NCBI RefSeq assembly: GCF_916618955.1
Contig: NZ_OU745390.1
Location: forward strand, 2,294,001-2,358,000
From: Pseudomonas sp. Marseille-Q3773
GTDB lineage: Bacteria > Pseudomonadota > Gammaproteobacteria > Pseudomonadales > Pseudomonadaceae
Direction of reading: 5' to 3'
Length of the DNA: 64,000 bases
Under the pieces are notes generated by a model. The model was not told where the DNA came from and did not search any database. It saw nothing but the letters and a program-made list of their open reading frames with translations. The translations under genes were made by a program, and so were the position numbers. Below, one piece after another: positions 24,724 through 33,110 of this stretch. Position 1 is the stretch's first letter, and the number at the start of each line of letters is the position of its first letter.

Positions 24724-25302
24724 ATGACCGCTTTCGCCGACAACACAGTCCTGCTGCTGATCGACCTTCAGGTTGGCATTCACCACCCACGTCTGGGCCG
24801 GCGTAACAACCCGGAAGCCGAACTGCGCATCGGCGAGTTGCTGGCTGCGTGGCGTCGTTCGGCGCGCCCGGTGGTGCATGTACGCCACCTGTCCCGCTTG
24901 GCGGATTCGGTGTTCTGGCCTGGGCAGCCCGGCTGCGAATTCCAGCCTGCGTTCACGCCACTGGCGAGCGAAACGGTGTTCGACAAACATGTGCCCGATG
25001 CCTTCGCCAACTCCGGACTTGAGCGCTGGTTACACACTCGCGGAATCAGCCAACTGGTCATCGCCGGGGTCATTACCAACAATTCCGTGGAATCCACCGC
25101 CCGCTCCGCAGGCAATCTCGGTTTCGACGTGGTGGTGGTCGAAGACGCCTGCTTCACCTTCGACCAGCACGACCTGCATGGCCGGCTATGGCCTGCAGAG
25201 GACGTGCACGCCCTTTCGCTGGCTAATCTGGCTTTGGATTATGCGCGCATCTTGCGCGCGGAACAGGTACTGGCTGGCAGCGCGCTTGCAGGCGGCGGCT
25301 AA
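24724..25302 (+). CDS. Isochorismatase-fold hydrolase with Ser in place of catalytic Cys
   Basis: A 192-residue member of the cysteine hydrolase (isochorismatase-like) superfamily. The expected triad residues Asp14 (LLIDLQ) and Lys88 (FDKHVPDAF) are present. The usual nucleophile position, normally Cys in GVxTNxCVExTAR, is Ser121 (VITNNSVESTARSAGNLGF). This variant is seen in a subgroup annotated as cysteine hydrolases, so it is probably not a random mutation, but classical amidase chemistry is doubtful. AAGGAG lies 12 bases before the ATG, somewhat far. A separate exported hydrolase follows 146 bp downstream. Confidence 0.85.
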   Translation: MTAFADNTVLLLIDLQVGIHHPRLGRRNNPEAELRIGELLAAWRRSARPVVHVRHLSRLADSVFWPGQPGCEFQPAFTPLASETVFDKHVPDAFANSGLERWLHTRGISQLVIAGVITNNSVESTARSAGNLGFDVVVVEDACFTFDQHDLHGRLWPAEDVHALSLANLALDYARILRAEQVLAGSALAGGG

Positions 25303-25448
25303 TGCTGCGGTTTGTATCTTCATGTGTACTGACCAAGCCCTGACACACAACCACGCGGCTGCACGCCGAGCGGACACATCACCGATACAGCCATCCTCTT
25401 TACTGGGCCCATCAACCCGCACCGATGGTTTCATCAAGGAGATGCCCA

Positions 25449-26492
25449 ATGTCCGCCCGCCACCCGAGCACCGCCCTGCAACGCCGTTTCGGCCATACGC
25501 TGCTTGCCTGTGCCCTGTTGCCGCTTGGCCTGATGGCGGCGAATGTCACCACGGCTGCGCCGCAGACGCCTCAGCCAGCCACCACCGTGGCCGATGACTT
25601 CGGCCCGCTGAAACACATCAACGCAGGTGTGCTCGACGTGGCCTATGTCGAGCAAGGCCCGGCCGACGGTCCGGTAGTAATTTTGTTGCATGGCTGGCCC
25701 TACGACATCCACAGCTTCGAACATGTCGCACCTGCCCTCGCCGCAAAAGGCTACCGGGTGTTGGTGCCCTACGTTCGCGGCTATGGGCAAACCCGCTTCC
25801 TGTCTGCCGCAACCCCACGCAACGCCCAGCCTGCGGCGCTGGCCAGCGACGTCATCGCGTTCATGGATGCGCTGCATGTCCAGCGCGCAGTGCTTGCCGG
25901 CTTCGACTGGGGCGCACGCACTGCCGATATTGTCTCGGCACTGTGGCCAGAGCGGGTCAAGGCGCTGGTGTCGGTCAGCGGTTACCTGATCAGCAGCCAG
26001 GAAGCCGCCAAGGCCCCCCTGCCCCCCAGCGCCGAATTGCAATGGTGGTACCAGTACTACTTCGCCACCGCACGCGGCCAGGCCGGCTATGAGCAGAACC
26101 GCCATGCCTTCGCCAAACTGATCTGGCAAACCGCTTCCCCCAGGTGGGCCTTCGATGACGCCACCTTCGAGCGCAGCGCCAAGGCTCTGGACAACCCCGA
26201 CCAAGTGGCGATCACCGTGCACAACTACCGTTGGCGGCTGGGCCTGGCACAGGGCGAAACACGCTACGACCCGCTTGAAGCCAGGCTGGCCCGCTTCCCC
26301 AGCATCGGCGTGCCGACCATTACCCTGGAGGGCGACGCCAACGGCGCCCCGCATCCACCAGCCGAAGCGTATGCACAGCGCTTTACCGGCAAGTACCAGT
26401 ACCGACTGATCAGTGGTGGCATTGGCCACAACCTGCCCCAGGAAGCACCCCAGGCGTTCATTCAGGCGGTCGTGGATGCGGATCACCTTTAA
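25449..26492 (+). CDS. Exported alpha/beta hydrolase with Asp nucleophile
   Basis: A 347-residue protein. An N-terminal signal sequence with two Arg before the hydrophobic stretch (LQRRFGHTLLACALLPLGLMAA, ending near residue 36) sends it to the periplasm. The oxyanion motif is HGWPYD at 81-86 and the nucleophile elbow is GFDWGAR with D153, as in epoxide hydrolases and haloalkane dehalogenases. The catalytic His is in GGIGHNLPQEAP. Epoxide hydrolase-like activity is the best guess; dehalogenase is possible. AAGGAG is seven bases before the ATG at 25449. Confidence 0.88.
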   Translation: MSARHPSTALQRRFGHTLLACALLPLGLMAANVTTAAPQTPQPATTVADDFGPLKHINAGVLDVAYVEQGPADGPVVILLHGWPYDIHSFEHVAPALAAKGYRVLVPYVRGYGQTRFLSAATPRNAQPAALASDVIAFMDALHVQRAVLAGFDWGARTADIVSALWPERVKALVSVSGYLISSQEAAKAPLPPSAELQWWYQYYFATARGQAGYEQNRHAFAKLIWQTASPRWAFDDATFERSAKALDNPDQVAITVHNYRWRLGLAQGETRYDPLEARLARFPSIGVPTITLEGDANGAPHPPAEAYAQRFTGKYQYRLISGGIGHNLPQEAPQAFIQAVVDADHL

Positions 26493-26784
26493 GTCGCGGC
26501 CAGTAATTGCTACAGAACGTTTCAGATGGCACGGCAAGCCGGCGATTGAGCCGAGTGGATGGCCAGCCTTGCCCGCACCTATGGCGGCCAGCCAGTACGG
26601 GGGGTGGAGACGGGTTGCGTAGACACGAGTTGTAACGAGGTTTGTAGGATCCTATTCCAGCCAATGTAGGAAGTTTCCCATCAGTCAGCCTTGCCTGTAT
26701 GAAACATCAGTTTCTCCAGCAAATTCGAGCTGCTACGGTCCAGTTTTCCTACAACGGCAAGGAGGCCTTCAGCATGAGAAAAGC
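26493..26784. other. Intergenic stretch without visible gene
   Basis: No convincing frame is seen. Near the end, AAGGAGG at about 26758-26764 precedes an ATG at 26774 that opens a 12-codon frame (MRKAWTHSMPRP) overlapping the start of the next gene. Confidence 0.5.
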
Positions 26785-26970
26785 ATGGACCCATTCAATG
26801 CCTCGGCCCTGAAACTGCAGAAAAATCTACTCAACCTGCGCCTGGAGCGTGATCGCCTGAGGAGGGAGGGCAAGGACAAGGAAGCCGACGAGCTCGCGGA
26901 AACGATTGCCCGTATAGAAGAGACGATGCGCAAACTACCCGACTGCATGAAACCGACGACCTTGCAATAG
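26785..26970 (+). CDS. Small coiled-coil protein, unknown
   Basis: A 61-residue protein that is almost wholly charged helix (LQKNLLNLRLERDRLRREGK, then DKEADELAETIARIEETMRK). It is probably a short coiled coil. The best Shine-Dalgarno (AAGGAGG) is placed for an ATG 11 bases earlier in another frame, so translation may depend on a 12-codon leader that overlaps it. A bidirectional terminator follows 50 bp after the stop. Similar short proteins are common and unnamed in Pseudomonas. Confidence 0.55.
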   Translation: MDPFNASALKLQKNLLNLRLERDRLRREGKDKEADELAETIARIEETMRKLPDCMKPTTLQ

Positions 26971-27019
26971 GGCGGCGGAAGGCATCCGCGCGGGGGCCGG
27001 TTTCCCAGCTGCAGAAAAA

Positions 27020-27047
27020 CAAAAGCCCCGAATGATCGGGGCTTTTG
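27020..27047. terminator. Bidirectional intrinsic terminator
   Basis: CAAAAGCCCCG / CGGGGCTTTTG symmetric hairpin with A and T runs on either side. It serves the small coiled-coil gene on the plus strand and tRNA-Ser on the minus strand. Confidence 0.9.
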
Positions 27048-27058
27048 TTGCAGGGATA

Positions 27059-27146
27059 TGGCGGAAGCGTAGAGATTCGAACTCTAGGATAGTTGCCCAT
27101 CGACGGTTTTCAAGACCGTTGCCTTAAACCACTCGGCCACGCTTCC
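27059..27146 (-). tRNA. tRNA-Ser (anticodon UGA)
   Basis: An 88-base class II tRNA with encoded CCA. The minus strand begins GGAAGCG and ends CGCTTCCGCCA, and the acceptor arms pair. The anticodon stem ACGGT/ACCGT holds CTTGAAA, giving TGA. A long variable arm follows, and the T arm is AGAGTTCGAATCTCT. It has its own strong promoter upstream. Confidence 0.97.
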
Positions 27147-27165
27147 AGCTCGTTTTGCGGCCGCC

Positions 27166-27193
27166 ATCATACCGTAATGAAACAAGCTGTCAA
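27166..27193 (-). promoter_or_regulatory. Sigma70 promoter for tRNA-Ser
   Basis: On the minus strand a perfect TTGACA (27188-27193) is followed after 16 bases by TATGAT (27166-27171), 19 bases before the mature tRNA 5' end. Confidence 0.8.
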
Positions 27194-27279
27194 ACTCTCT
27201 GTGTCGCGGGTTGCGGCGGCTCTGATAGACTCCAGACATCTGAACGTTCGAAACCACAGGTTCATCAAGGAGTGTCGCC

Positions 27280-27951
27280 ATGCGCGAACAGGATTACGCC
27301 GTACACCACGGCCAGCAGGTCGAGCAGCAGGAGATCAGCAAGGTCCTGCGCAACACGTACAGCCTGCTGGCGCTTACCCTCGCCTTCAGCGGTGTCATGG
27401 CCTTCGTGGCCCAGCAGATGCGCGTCGGCTACCCGAACGTGTTCGTGGTGCTGATCGGCTTCTACGGGCTGTTCTTCCTCACCAACAAATTGCGTGATTC
27501 CGCCTGGGGCCTGGTATCCACCTTCGCCCTCACCGGCTTCATGGGCTTCATCCTCGGCCCTATCCTCAACCGTTACCTGGGCATGGCCGGTGGCGCCGAA
27601 GTGGTCAGCTCGGCATTCGCCATGACCGCGCTGGTGTTCGGTGGCCTGTCGGCCTATGTGCTGATCACCCGCAAGGACATGAGCTTCCTCAGCGGCTTCA
27701 TCACTGCAGGCTTCTTCGTTCTGCTGGGTGCTGTCGTGGCCAGCTTCTTCTTCCAGATCAGTGGCTTGCAACTGGCGATCAGCGCCGGCTTCGTACTGTT
27801 CTCGTCGGTCTGCATCCTGTTCCAGACCAGCGCGATCATCCACGGTGGCGAGCGCAACTACATCATGGCAACCATCAGCCTGTATGTATCGATCTACAAT
27901 CTGTTCGTCAGCCTGCTGCAACTGTTTGGCATCATGGGTCGTGACGACTGA
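27280..27951 (+). CDS. yccA: Bax inhibitor-1/YccA family membrane protein
   Basis: A 223-residue protein with seven predicted helices from about residue 28 to the end, preceded by a polar N-terminus (REQDYAVHHGQQVEQQ). The TMBIM/BI-1 pattern is visible in ITAGFFVLLGAVVASFFFQI and the C-terminal IIHGGERNYIMATISLYVSIYNLFVSLLQLFG. E. coli YccA binds the membrane protease FtsH and slows degradation of blocked SecY. AAGGAG precedes the ATG. It is monocistronic with a strong terminator. Confidence 0.94.
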   Translation: MREQDYAVHHGQQVEQQEISKVLRNTYSLLALTLAFSGVMAFVAQQMRVGYPNVFVVLIGFYGLFFLTNKLRDSAWGLVSTFALTGFMGFILGPILNRYLGMAGGAEVVSSAFAMTALVFGGLSAYVLITRKDMSFLSGFITAGFFVLLGAVVASFFFQISGLQLAISAGFVLFSSVCILFQTSAIIHGGERNYIMATISLYVSIYNLFVSLLQLFGIMGRDD

Positions 27952-27964
27952 TTGAGTGCGCAGG

Positions 27965-27992
27965 AAAAAGCCCGCTTCGGCGGGCTTTTTTT
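27965..27992 (+). terminator. Intrinsic terminator of yccA
   Basis: AAAAAGCCCGC-TTCG-GCGGGCTTTTTTT, with a stable TTCG tetraloop, 13 bases after the stop. Confidence 0.95.
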
Positions 27993-28122
27993 GTGCGTAC
28001 CGATTGATCGCGGCGATGAGCCGCGAACACCGGCAAAGACGCTCTCATCGTGCTTTTCTCTACCCCAATCCACCGGCACCCCGTAGAATGCGCTCCTTTT
28101 TTCACCGGGGCAGCTTTCAGCC

Positions 28123-29502
28123 ATGAGCTCACACGAACACAGCCCAGGCGCAGCAGCGCCTGCCAATGAACTGGTGCTTGGCCTGGAAGACAGGCCACGG
28201 CCGTTGATCGGCCTGCTGGCAGCGCTGCAGCACCTGCTGGCGATCATCGTGCCGATCGTCACCCCTGGCCTGCTGATCTGCCAGGCGCTGGGCGTTTCTG
28301 CGCGGGACACCAACCTGATCGTATCGATGTCGTTGGTAATCTCCGGCATCGCCACCTTCGTCCAGTGCAAGCGCTTCGGGCCGTTCGGTGCCGGGCTGCT
28401 GATCGTCCAGGGCACCAGCTTCAACTTCGTCGGGCCGCTGATTGCCGGTGGCGCGCTGATGGTCAAGCAAGGCACGCCGGTGGAAAGTGTGATGGCGGCA
28501 ATCTTTGGTGTGGTCATCGCCGGTTCGTTCGTCGAGATGGGCGTGTCGCGCATCCTGCCCTTCGTCAAACGCCTGATTACGCCGCTGGTGACCGGCATCG
28601 TCGTGCTGATGATCGGCCTGACCTTGATCAAGGTCGGCCTGATCAGCATGGGTGGTGGTTTCGGCGCCATGGCCAACGGTACCTTCGCCAATGGCGAGAA
28701 CCTGCTGCTGTCGGGCGTGGTACTGGCAATCATCGTCGTTCTCAACCGCATCCCGGTGGTATGGATGCGCAGTTGCGCGATCGTTATCGCCCTTGCGGTC
28801 GGCTATGCGCTGGCCGGCTACCTGGGCCGCCTCGACTTCACCGGCATGCACCAGGCCGCGCTGTTCCAGGTACCGACGCCGCTGCACTTTGGCCTGGGCT
28901 TCTCCTGGGCGCTGTTCATTCCGATGCTGGTGATCTACCTGGTGACTTCGCTGGAAGCCATCGGCGACGTCACTGCCACCAGCAAGGTGTCGCGCCAGCC
29001 GGTCGAAGGGCCACTATGGATGCAGCGGATCAAGGGCGGCGTGCTGGTCAATGGGGCAAACTCGCTGCTGGCCGGTTTCTTCAACACCTTCCCGAGCTCG
29101 ATCTTTGCGCAGAACAATGGCGTGATCCAGTTGACCGGTATCGCCAGCCGCCATATCGGCATCTGGATCGCTGCAATGCTGGTGCTGCTGGGCCTGTTCC
29201 CGAGCGTTGCCGGGGTGATCCAGGCGGTACCGGAACCGGTGCTGGGTGGCGCGGCCATGGTCATGTTCGGCGCAGTTGCCGCTTCGGGCATCAATATCCT
29301 GGCCAGTACCCGGCTGGATCGTCGCGCCTTGCTGATCATCGCGGTGTCGCTGGCACTGGGCCTGGGTGTGGCGCAGGTACCGGAGTTCCTGGCACACATG
29401 CCGGCAGCGATTCGCAATGTGCTGGAGTCGGGTGTGGCGACTGGGGGGATTTGCGCGCTGGTGCTGAACTGGTTCCTGCCAGAGGGCAAGGAGCAGGCTT
29501 GA
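28123..29502 (+). CDS. Nucleobase:cation symporter-2 (xanthine/uracil permease)
   Basis: A 459-residue inner-membrane permease with about 12-14 helices. The family signature in helix 10 reads FAQNNGVIQLTGIASR, and helix 8 has TSLEAIGDVTATS with the conserved Glu. The length and the QNNG form fit the xanthine/urate branch better than UraA, but substrate specificity cannot be decided by eye. The N-terminal segment PLIGLLAALQHLLAIIVPIVTPGLLI is typical. No purine genes are adjacent. It has its own terminator. Confidence 0.88.
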   Translation: MSSHEHSPGAAAPANELVLGLEDRPRPLIGLLAALQHLLAIIVPIVTPGLLICQALGVSARDTNLIVSMSLVISGIATFVQCKRFGPFGAGLLIVQGTSFNFVGPLIAGGALMVKQGTPVESVMAAIFGVVIAGSFVEMGVSRILPFVKRLITPLVTGIVVLMIGLTLIKVGLISMGGGFGAMANGTFANGENLLLSGVVLAIIVVLNRIPVVWMRSCAIVIALAVGYALAGYLGRLDFTGMHQAALFQVPTPLHFGLGFSWALFIPMLVIYLVTSLEAIGDVTATSKVSRQPVEGPLWMQRIKGGVLVNGANSLLAGFFNTFPSSIFAQNNGVIQLTGIASRHIGIWIAAMLVLLGLFPSVAGVIQAVPEPVLGGAAMVMFGAVAASGINILASTRLDRRALLIIAVSLALGLGVAQVPEFLAHMPAAIRNVLESGVATGGICALVLNWFLPEGKEQA

Positions 29503-29567
29503 GTTCACCCAGGCCGTGCACGGTTTGTGTAGGCCCGCATGGGCCTGGAGATTGATGCGCAACAGCA

Positions 29568-29606
29568 AGCCCGGCCCGCATGCACAAGCGGGCGCGGGCT
29601 TTTTTG
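29568..29606 (+). terminator. Intrinsic terminator after the permease gene
   Basis: AGCCCG-GCCCGC pairs with GCGGGC-GCGGGCT across an eight-base loop, followed by six T. It lies 65 bases after the permease stop and 38 bases before tusD. Confidence 0.85.
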
Positions 29607-29643
29607 CTTTATCATGGCAGCATTCCTTTGGCATGAGTGACCC

Positions 29644-30036
29644 ATGAAATTCGCTATCGCGGTGTTCTCCCCGGCCCATGCGCCCTCCTCGCGACGCGCC
29701 CTGCGCTTCGCCGAGGCGGTGCTGGCTGGCGGACATGAGATTGCCCGGCTGTTCTTCTACCAGGACGGGGTGCACAGCGCCTCGGCCAACGTTGTCGCCC
29801 CTCAGGACGAGGTGGATGTGGCCGGCCAGTGGCGGGCCTTTATCGAGACCAAGCAGCTGGACGCCGTGGTGTGCATCGCCGCCGCCCTGCGCCGTGGTGT
29901 GCTCGACGAAGCCGAGGCCAACCGCTACCAGCGCCCGGCCGTGAACCTGCCCAAGCCGTGGGAGCTGTCAGGGCTCGGCCAACTGCACGAGGCCGCCCAG
30001 GTTGCCGACCGCCTTGTCTGCTTCGGAGGCGACTGA
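29644..30036 (+). CDS. tusD: Sulfurtransferase TusD
   Basis: A 130-residue DsrE-family protein and the first gene of a five-gene unit. TusD accepts persulfide sulfur from TusA (fed by IscS) and passes it in the TusBCD hexamer to TusE, for 2-thiouridine in tRNA. The reactive Cys is Cys77 in VVCIAAALRRGV, the position of E. coli Cys78. FAIAVFSPAH-like N-terminal strand and FYQDGVHSASA are family features. tusC begins one base after the stop. Confidence 0.95.
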   Translation: MKFAIAVFSPAHAPSSRRALRFAEAVLAGGHEIARLFFYQDGVHSASANVVAPQDEVDVAGQWRAFIETKQLDAVVCIAAALRRGVLDEAEANRYQRPAVNLPKPWELSGLGQLHEAAQVADRLVCFGGD

Positions 30037-30037
30037 A

Positions 30038-30397
30038 ATGGCCAAATCCTTGTTGATCATCAGCCGCCAGGCACCCTGGAACGGCCCCTCGGCCCGTGAG
30101 GCGCTGGACATCGCCCTGGCCGGCGGTGCGTTCGACCTGCCGCTGGGCATGCTGTTTCTCGATGATGGCGTCTTCCAGCTTGCGCCGGACCAACAGCCCG
30201 CTGCCGTACAGCAGAAGAACCTGGCTGCCAACCTGCAAGCGCTGCCCATGTTCGGCGTGGAGGAGCTGTTCGCCTGCAGCCACAGCCTCGCCCGCCGTGG
30301 CCTGGCCGCCGAAAGCCTCGCATTGCCGGCGCAGGTGCTCGACGATGCGGCACTGGCCGCGCTGATCGCCCGTTTTGACCAGGTGGTAACGCTGTGA
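30038..30397 (+). CDS. tusC: Sulfur relay protein TusC
   Basis: A 119-residue DsrF-like subunit of the TusBCD complex. The segments SLLIISRQAPWNGPSAREALDIAL and LFLDDGVFQLAPDQQP are typical of the family. The ATG at 30038 follows the TusD stop by one base and the gene ends in an ATGA overlap with tusB, so translation is coupled. Confidence 0.93.
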   Translation: MAKSLLIISRQAPWNGPSAREALDIALAGGAFDLPLGMLFLDDGVFQLAPDQQPAAVQQKNLAANLQALPMFGVEELFACSHSLARRGLAAESLALPAQVLDDAALAALIARFDQVVTL

Positions 30398-30693
30398 TGA
30401 CAACCCTGCATGTAATTGCCCACTCACCGTTTGGCGACGAGCGCCTGGCCAGTTGCCTGCGCCTGCTCGGCGCCGAAGATGCCCTGCTGCTTTGCGGTGA
30501 CGCGGTATACGCCCTGCGCAGCGGCAGCGAGCCGTACCGCCAATTGCAAGCCGCCGGCCTGGCCGAGCGCCTGTTCGCGCTTGAGGAAGATGTGCAGGCC
30601 CGCGCAGTCGGCAACCAACTGGCCAAGGCCGTGGATTACGCCGGCTTCGTCGAACTGTCGCTGCATTACCACAAGGTCAACAGCTGGCTATGA
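30397..30693 (+). CDS. tusB: Sulfur relay protein TusB
   Basis: A 98-residue DsrH-like subunit of TusBCD. It opens MTTLHVIAHSPFGDERLASC and contains DALLLCGDAVYAL; the tail HYHKVNSWL is typical. The ATG overlaps the tusC stop (ATGA); a GTG one codon earlier is also in frame. It overlaps tusE in the same way at its end. Confidence 0.92.
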   Translation: MTTLHVIAHSPFGDERLASCLRLLGAEDALLLCGDAVYALRSGSEPYRQLQAAGLAERLFALEEDVQARAVGNQLAKAVDYAGFVELSLHYHKVNSWL

Positions 30694-31025
30694 ATACGCT
30701 CACCGTTGGCGATCAGGCGATCGCCCTGGACAAGGACGGCTTCCTGGTCGACCTGCAGGACTGGTCACCTGCCGCTGCCGAGGCGTTGGCCGCGCGCGAG
30801 GGCATCCCGTTGACTGCGGACCACTGGGAGATCCTCGAACTGCTGCGCCAGTTCTACCAGGAGTACCAGCTGTCTCCGGCTACCCGCCCGCTGATCAAGT
30901 ACACGGCGCTCAAGCTGGGCCCGGACAAAGGCAACAGCCCACACCTGAACCGCCTGTTCAATGGCACTCCCGCCAAACTCGCCGCCAAGCTGGCGGGCCT
31001 GCCCAAACCGACCAACTGCATATGA
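30690..31025 (+). CDS. tusE: Sulfurtransferase TusE
   Basis: A 111-residue DsrC-family protein. The sulfur-carrying Cys is Cys110 in the flexible end GLPKPTNCI. WEILELLRQFYQEYQLSPATRPLIKY is the conserved helical core. TusE takes sulfur from TusBCD and hands it to MnmA on the tRNA; mnmA itself is at 50910 in this window. The gene overlaps tusB and ybiB by ATGA junctions. Confidence 0.95.
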   Translation: MNTLTVGDQAIALDKDGFLVDLQDWSPAAAEALAAREGIPLTADHWEILELLRQFYQEYQLSPATRPLIKYTALKLGPDKGNSPHLNRLFNGTPAKLAAKLAGLPKPTNCI

Positions 31026-32023
31026 CCCAGCCACGCCCACTCACCCTGGAAACCCCGGCCGAACACCCGTTCGCTGAATTCGTGCGTATTCTTGGCAAAG
31101 GCAAGCGCGGCGCGCGTGGCCTGACCCGCGAAGAGGCTCGCGCGGCCATGACCCTGTTGCTGGAAGACAAGGTCGAAGACGCCCAGCTCGGTGCCTTCCT
31201 CATGCTGCTGCGGCACAAGGAAGAAAGCGCAGAGGAACTGGCCGGCTTCACCGAGGCACTGCGCGCGCACCTGCAGGCCCCGCGCATCGCCGTGGACCTG
31301 GACTGGCCCACGTATGCCGGCAAGAAGCGCCATCTGCCGTGGTACCTGCTGGCCGCCAAGTGCCTGGCCAGCAATGGTGTGCGCATCCTGATGCATGGCG
31401 GTGGCGCACATACCGCCGGGCGCATGTATACCGAGCAACTGCTCGACCTGTTGCAGATCCCCCTGTGCCGCAATTGGGCAGCCGTTGCCGAGGCACTCGA
31501 CCAGCATCAGCTGGCGTTCTTTCCGCTGCAGGATTGGGCGCCGCAGTTGCAGCGTATGATCGACCTGCGCAACACCCTGGGCCTGCGCTCACCGATCCAC
31601 TCGCTGGCCAGGGTCCTCAACCCGCTGGGCGCGCGCTGTGGCCTGCAGAGCATCTTCCACCCCGGTTACCAGGCGGTCCACCGCGAGGCAAGCCGCCTGC
31701 TGGGTGACCATGCGCTGGTGATCAAGGGCGATGGTGGCGAGATCGAGGTCAACCCCGATGTCATCAGCCACCTTTACGGCACCACGGCAGGTGAGGCCTG
31801 GGATGAAGAATGGCCAGCGCTGAGCGAGCGCCGTCACGTCAAGCCGCCCAGCCTGCAAGCCGAGCATCTGCTGGCCTGCTGGCGTGGCGAGGTTGACGAC
31901 AGTTATGGCGAGAAAGCCGTCATCGCCACCATGGCCCTGGCCCTTCGCAGCTTGGGCCGAGGCCGCGAAGAGGCGTTCGCAACAGCCCAAGGCTATTGGC
32001 AAGCGCGAAATAAATCGATCTAA
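31022..32023 (+). CDS. ybiB: YbiB/TrpD2-family DNA-binding protein
   Basis: A 333-residue protein with the anthranilate-phosphoribosyltransferase fold: GKGKRGARGLTREEARAAM, AGKKRHLPWYLLAAKCLASNGVRILMHGGG, and HGYQ-like HPGYQAVHREASRLLG. E. coli YbiB (TrpD2) lacks the transferase activity and binds nucleic acids as a LexA-controlled protein. Here it is translated as the last gene of the tus operon with a 4-base ATGA overlap, which suggests a link to tRNA thiolation or RNA handling. True TrpD is ruled out by the missing substrate motifs. Confidence 0.85.
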   Translation: MTQPRPLTLETPAEHPFAEFVRILGKGKRGARGLTREEARAAMTLLLEDKVEDAQLGAFLMLLRHKEESAEELAGFTEALRAHLQAPRIAVDLDWPTYAGKKRHLPWYLLAAKCLASNGVRILMHGGGAHTAGRMYTEQLLDLLQIPLCRNWAAVAEALDQHQLAFFPLQDWAPQLQRMIDLRNTLGLRSPIHSLARVLNPLGARCGLQSIFHPGYQAVHREASRLLGDHALVIKGDGGEIEVNPDVISHLYGTTAGEAWDEEWPALSERRHVKPPSLQAEHLLACWRGEVDDSYGEKAVIATMALALRSLGRGREEAFATAQGYWQARNKSI

Positions 32024-32117
32024 TCGATTATAAACCCCGGATCTTTCCGCTATTTGTTCGAACGATTTGGCCTAGACTGGGCTCCAACGACAAACCACTT
32101 TGTTCCAGGAGCTCATC

Positions 32118-33077
32118 ATGGGCCTTTTGATCGATGGCCGCTGGCATGACCAGTGGTATGAAAACGGCAAGGACGGTACGTTCAAGCGCGAGAATGCCCA
32201 ACGCCGCAACCCGCTGCCCGCCCCCGAAGCCGGCCGTTACCACCTGTACGTCTCGCTGGCCTGCCCATGGGCACACCGCACCCTGATCGTCCGTGCCCTC
32301 AAGGGCCTGGAACCGTTGATCGATGTGTCGGTGGTCAGCTGGCTGATGCAGGACCATGGCTGGACCTTCGACCAGCAGCAAGGCTCTTCTGGTGACCACC
32401 TCGACTCCCTGCAGTACCTGCACCAGCGCTATACCCAGGATGACCCACACTACACCGGCCGCGTGACAGTACCAGTGCTGTGGGACAAGCAAGCCAAGCG
32501 CATCGTCAACAACGAGTCGTCAGAGATCATCCGCATCTTCAACAGCGCGTTCAACGCGTTGACCGGCAATACGCTGGACCTCTACCCCGCGCCGCTGCGT
32601 TCGACCATCGATGCACTGAACGAGCGCATCTACCCGGCGGTGAACAACGGCGTATACCGCGCAGGCTTCGCCACCACGCAGGAGGCCTATGAAGCGGCGT
32701 TCGACGATGTGTTCAACGAACTGGACTATCTGGAAGACTTGCTCAGCCGCAACCGCTACCTGGCGGGCGAATACCTGACCGAGGCCGATGTGCGCCTGTT
32801 CACCACCCTGGTGCGCTTCGATGCGGTGTACCACGGCCACTTCAAGTGCAACCTGCGGCGCCTGAGCGATTACCACAACCTGTCAAACTGGTTGCGTGAG
32901 CTGTACCAGTGGCCAGGGGTGGCGGGTACGGTGAACATGGAGCATATCCAGAAGCACTATTACCTGAGCCACAAGACCATCAACCCGAACGGGATCGTGC
33001 CCAAGGGGCCGCTGCAGAACTTCAGCCTGCCACATGATCGCGAGCGGTTGCCAGGCGAAGGGATCTGGCAGGCTTAA
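32118..33077 (+). CDS. Glutathionyl-hydroquinone reductase (Xi-class GST)
   Basis: A 319-residue protein of the YqjG/EcfG-like glutathionyl-hydroquinone reductase family, which removes glutathione from glutathionyl-hydroquinones. The catalytic Cys is C49 in SLACPWAHRT. NNESSEIIRIFN supplies the glutathione-binding residues. C-terminal GST helices include AGEYLTEADVRLFTTLVRFD. The length is normal for the family (about 320). AGGAGCTC precedes the ATG at 32118; an upstream in-frame ATG would place the ribosome site inside the gene. Confidence 0.93.
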   Translation: MGLLIDGRWHDQWYENGKDGTFKRENAQRRNPLPAPEAGRYHLYVSLACPWAHRTLIVRALKGLEPLIDVSVVSWLMQDHGWTFDQQQGSSGDHLDSLQYLHQRYTQDDPHYTGRVTVPVLWDKQAKRIVNNESSEIIRIFNSAFNALTGNTLDLYPAPLRSTIDALNERIYPAVNNGVYRAGFATTQEAYEAAFDDVFNELDYLEDLLSRNRYLAGEYLTEADVRLFTTLVRFDAVYHGHFKCNLRRLSDYHNLSNWLRELYQWPGVAGTVNMEHIQKHYYLSHKTINPNGIVPKGPLQNFSLPHDRERLPGEGIWQA

Positions 33078-33082
33078 GGCAT

Positions 33083-33105
33083 CCGGGGCTGCTTTGCAGC
33101 CCCGG
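33083..33105. repeat. Perfect hairpin between convergent genes
   Basis: CCGGGGCTGC / GCAGCCCCGG, a 10-bp perfect stem with a TTT loop, lies between the stops of the quinone reductase and cysG. There is no T run; it is likely a processing or weak termination structure for both convergent transcripts. Confidence 0.6.
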
Positions 33106-33110
33106 CGATT

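Noticed and set aside
31022..32023. Anthranilate phosphoribosyltransferase TrpD
   Set aside because: Fold matches, but key substrate motifs of TrpD are missing and the gene sits in the tus operon, as a TrpD2/YbiB protein.
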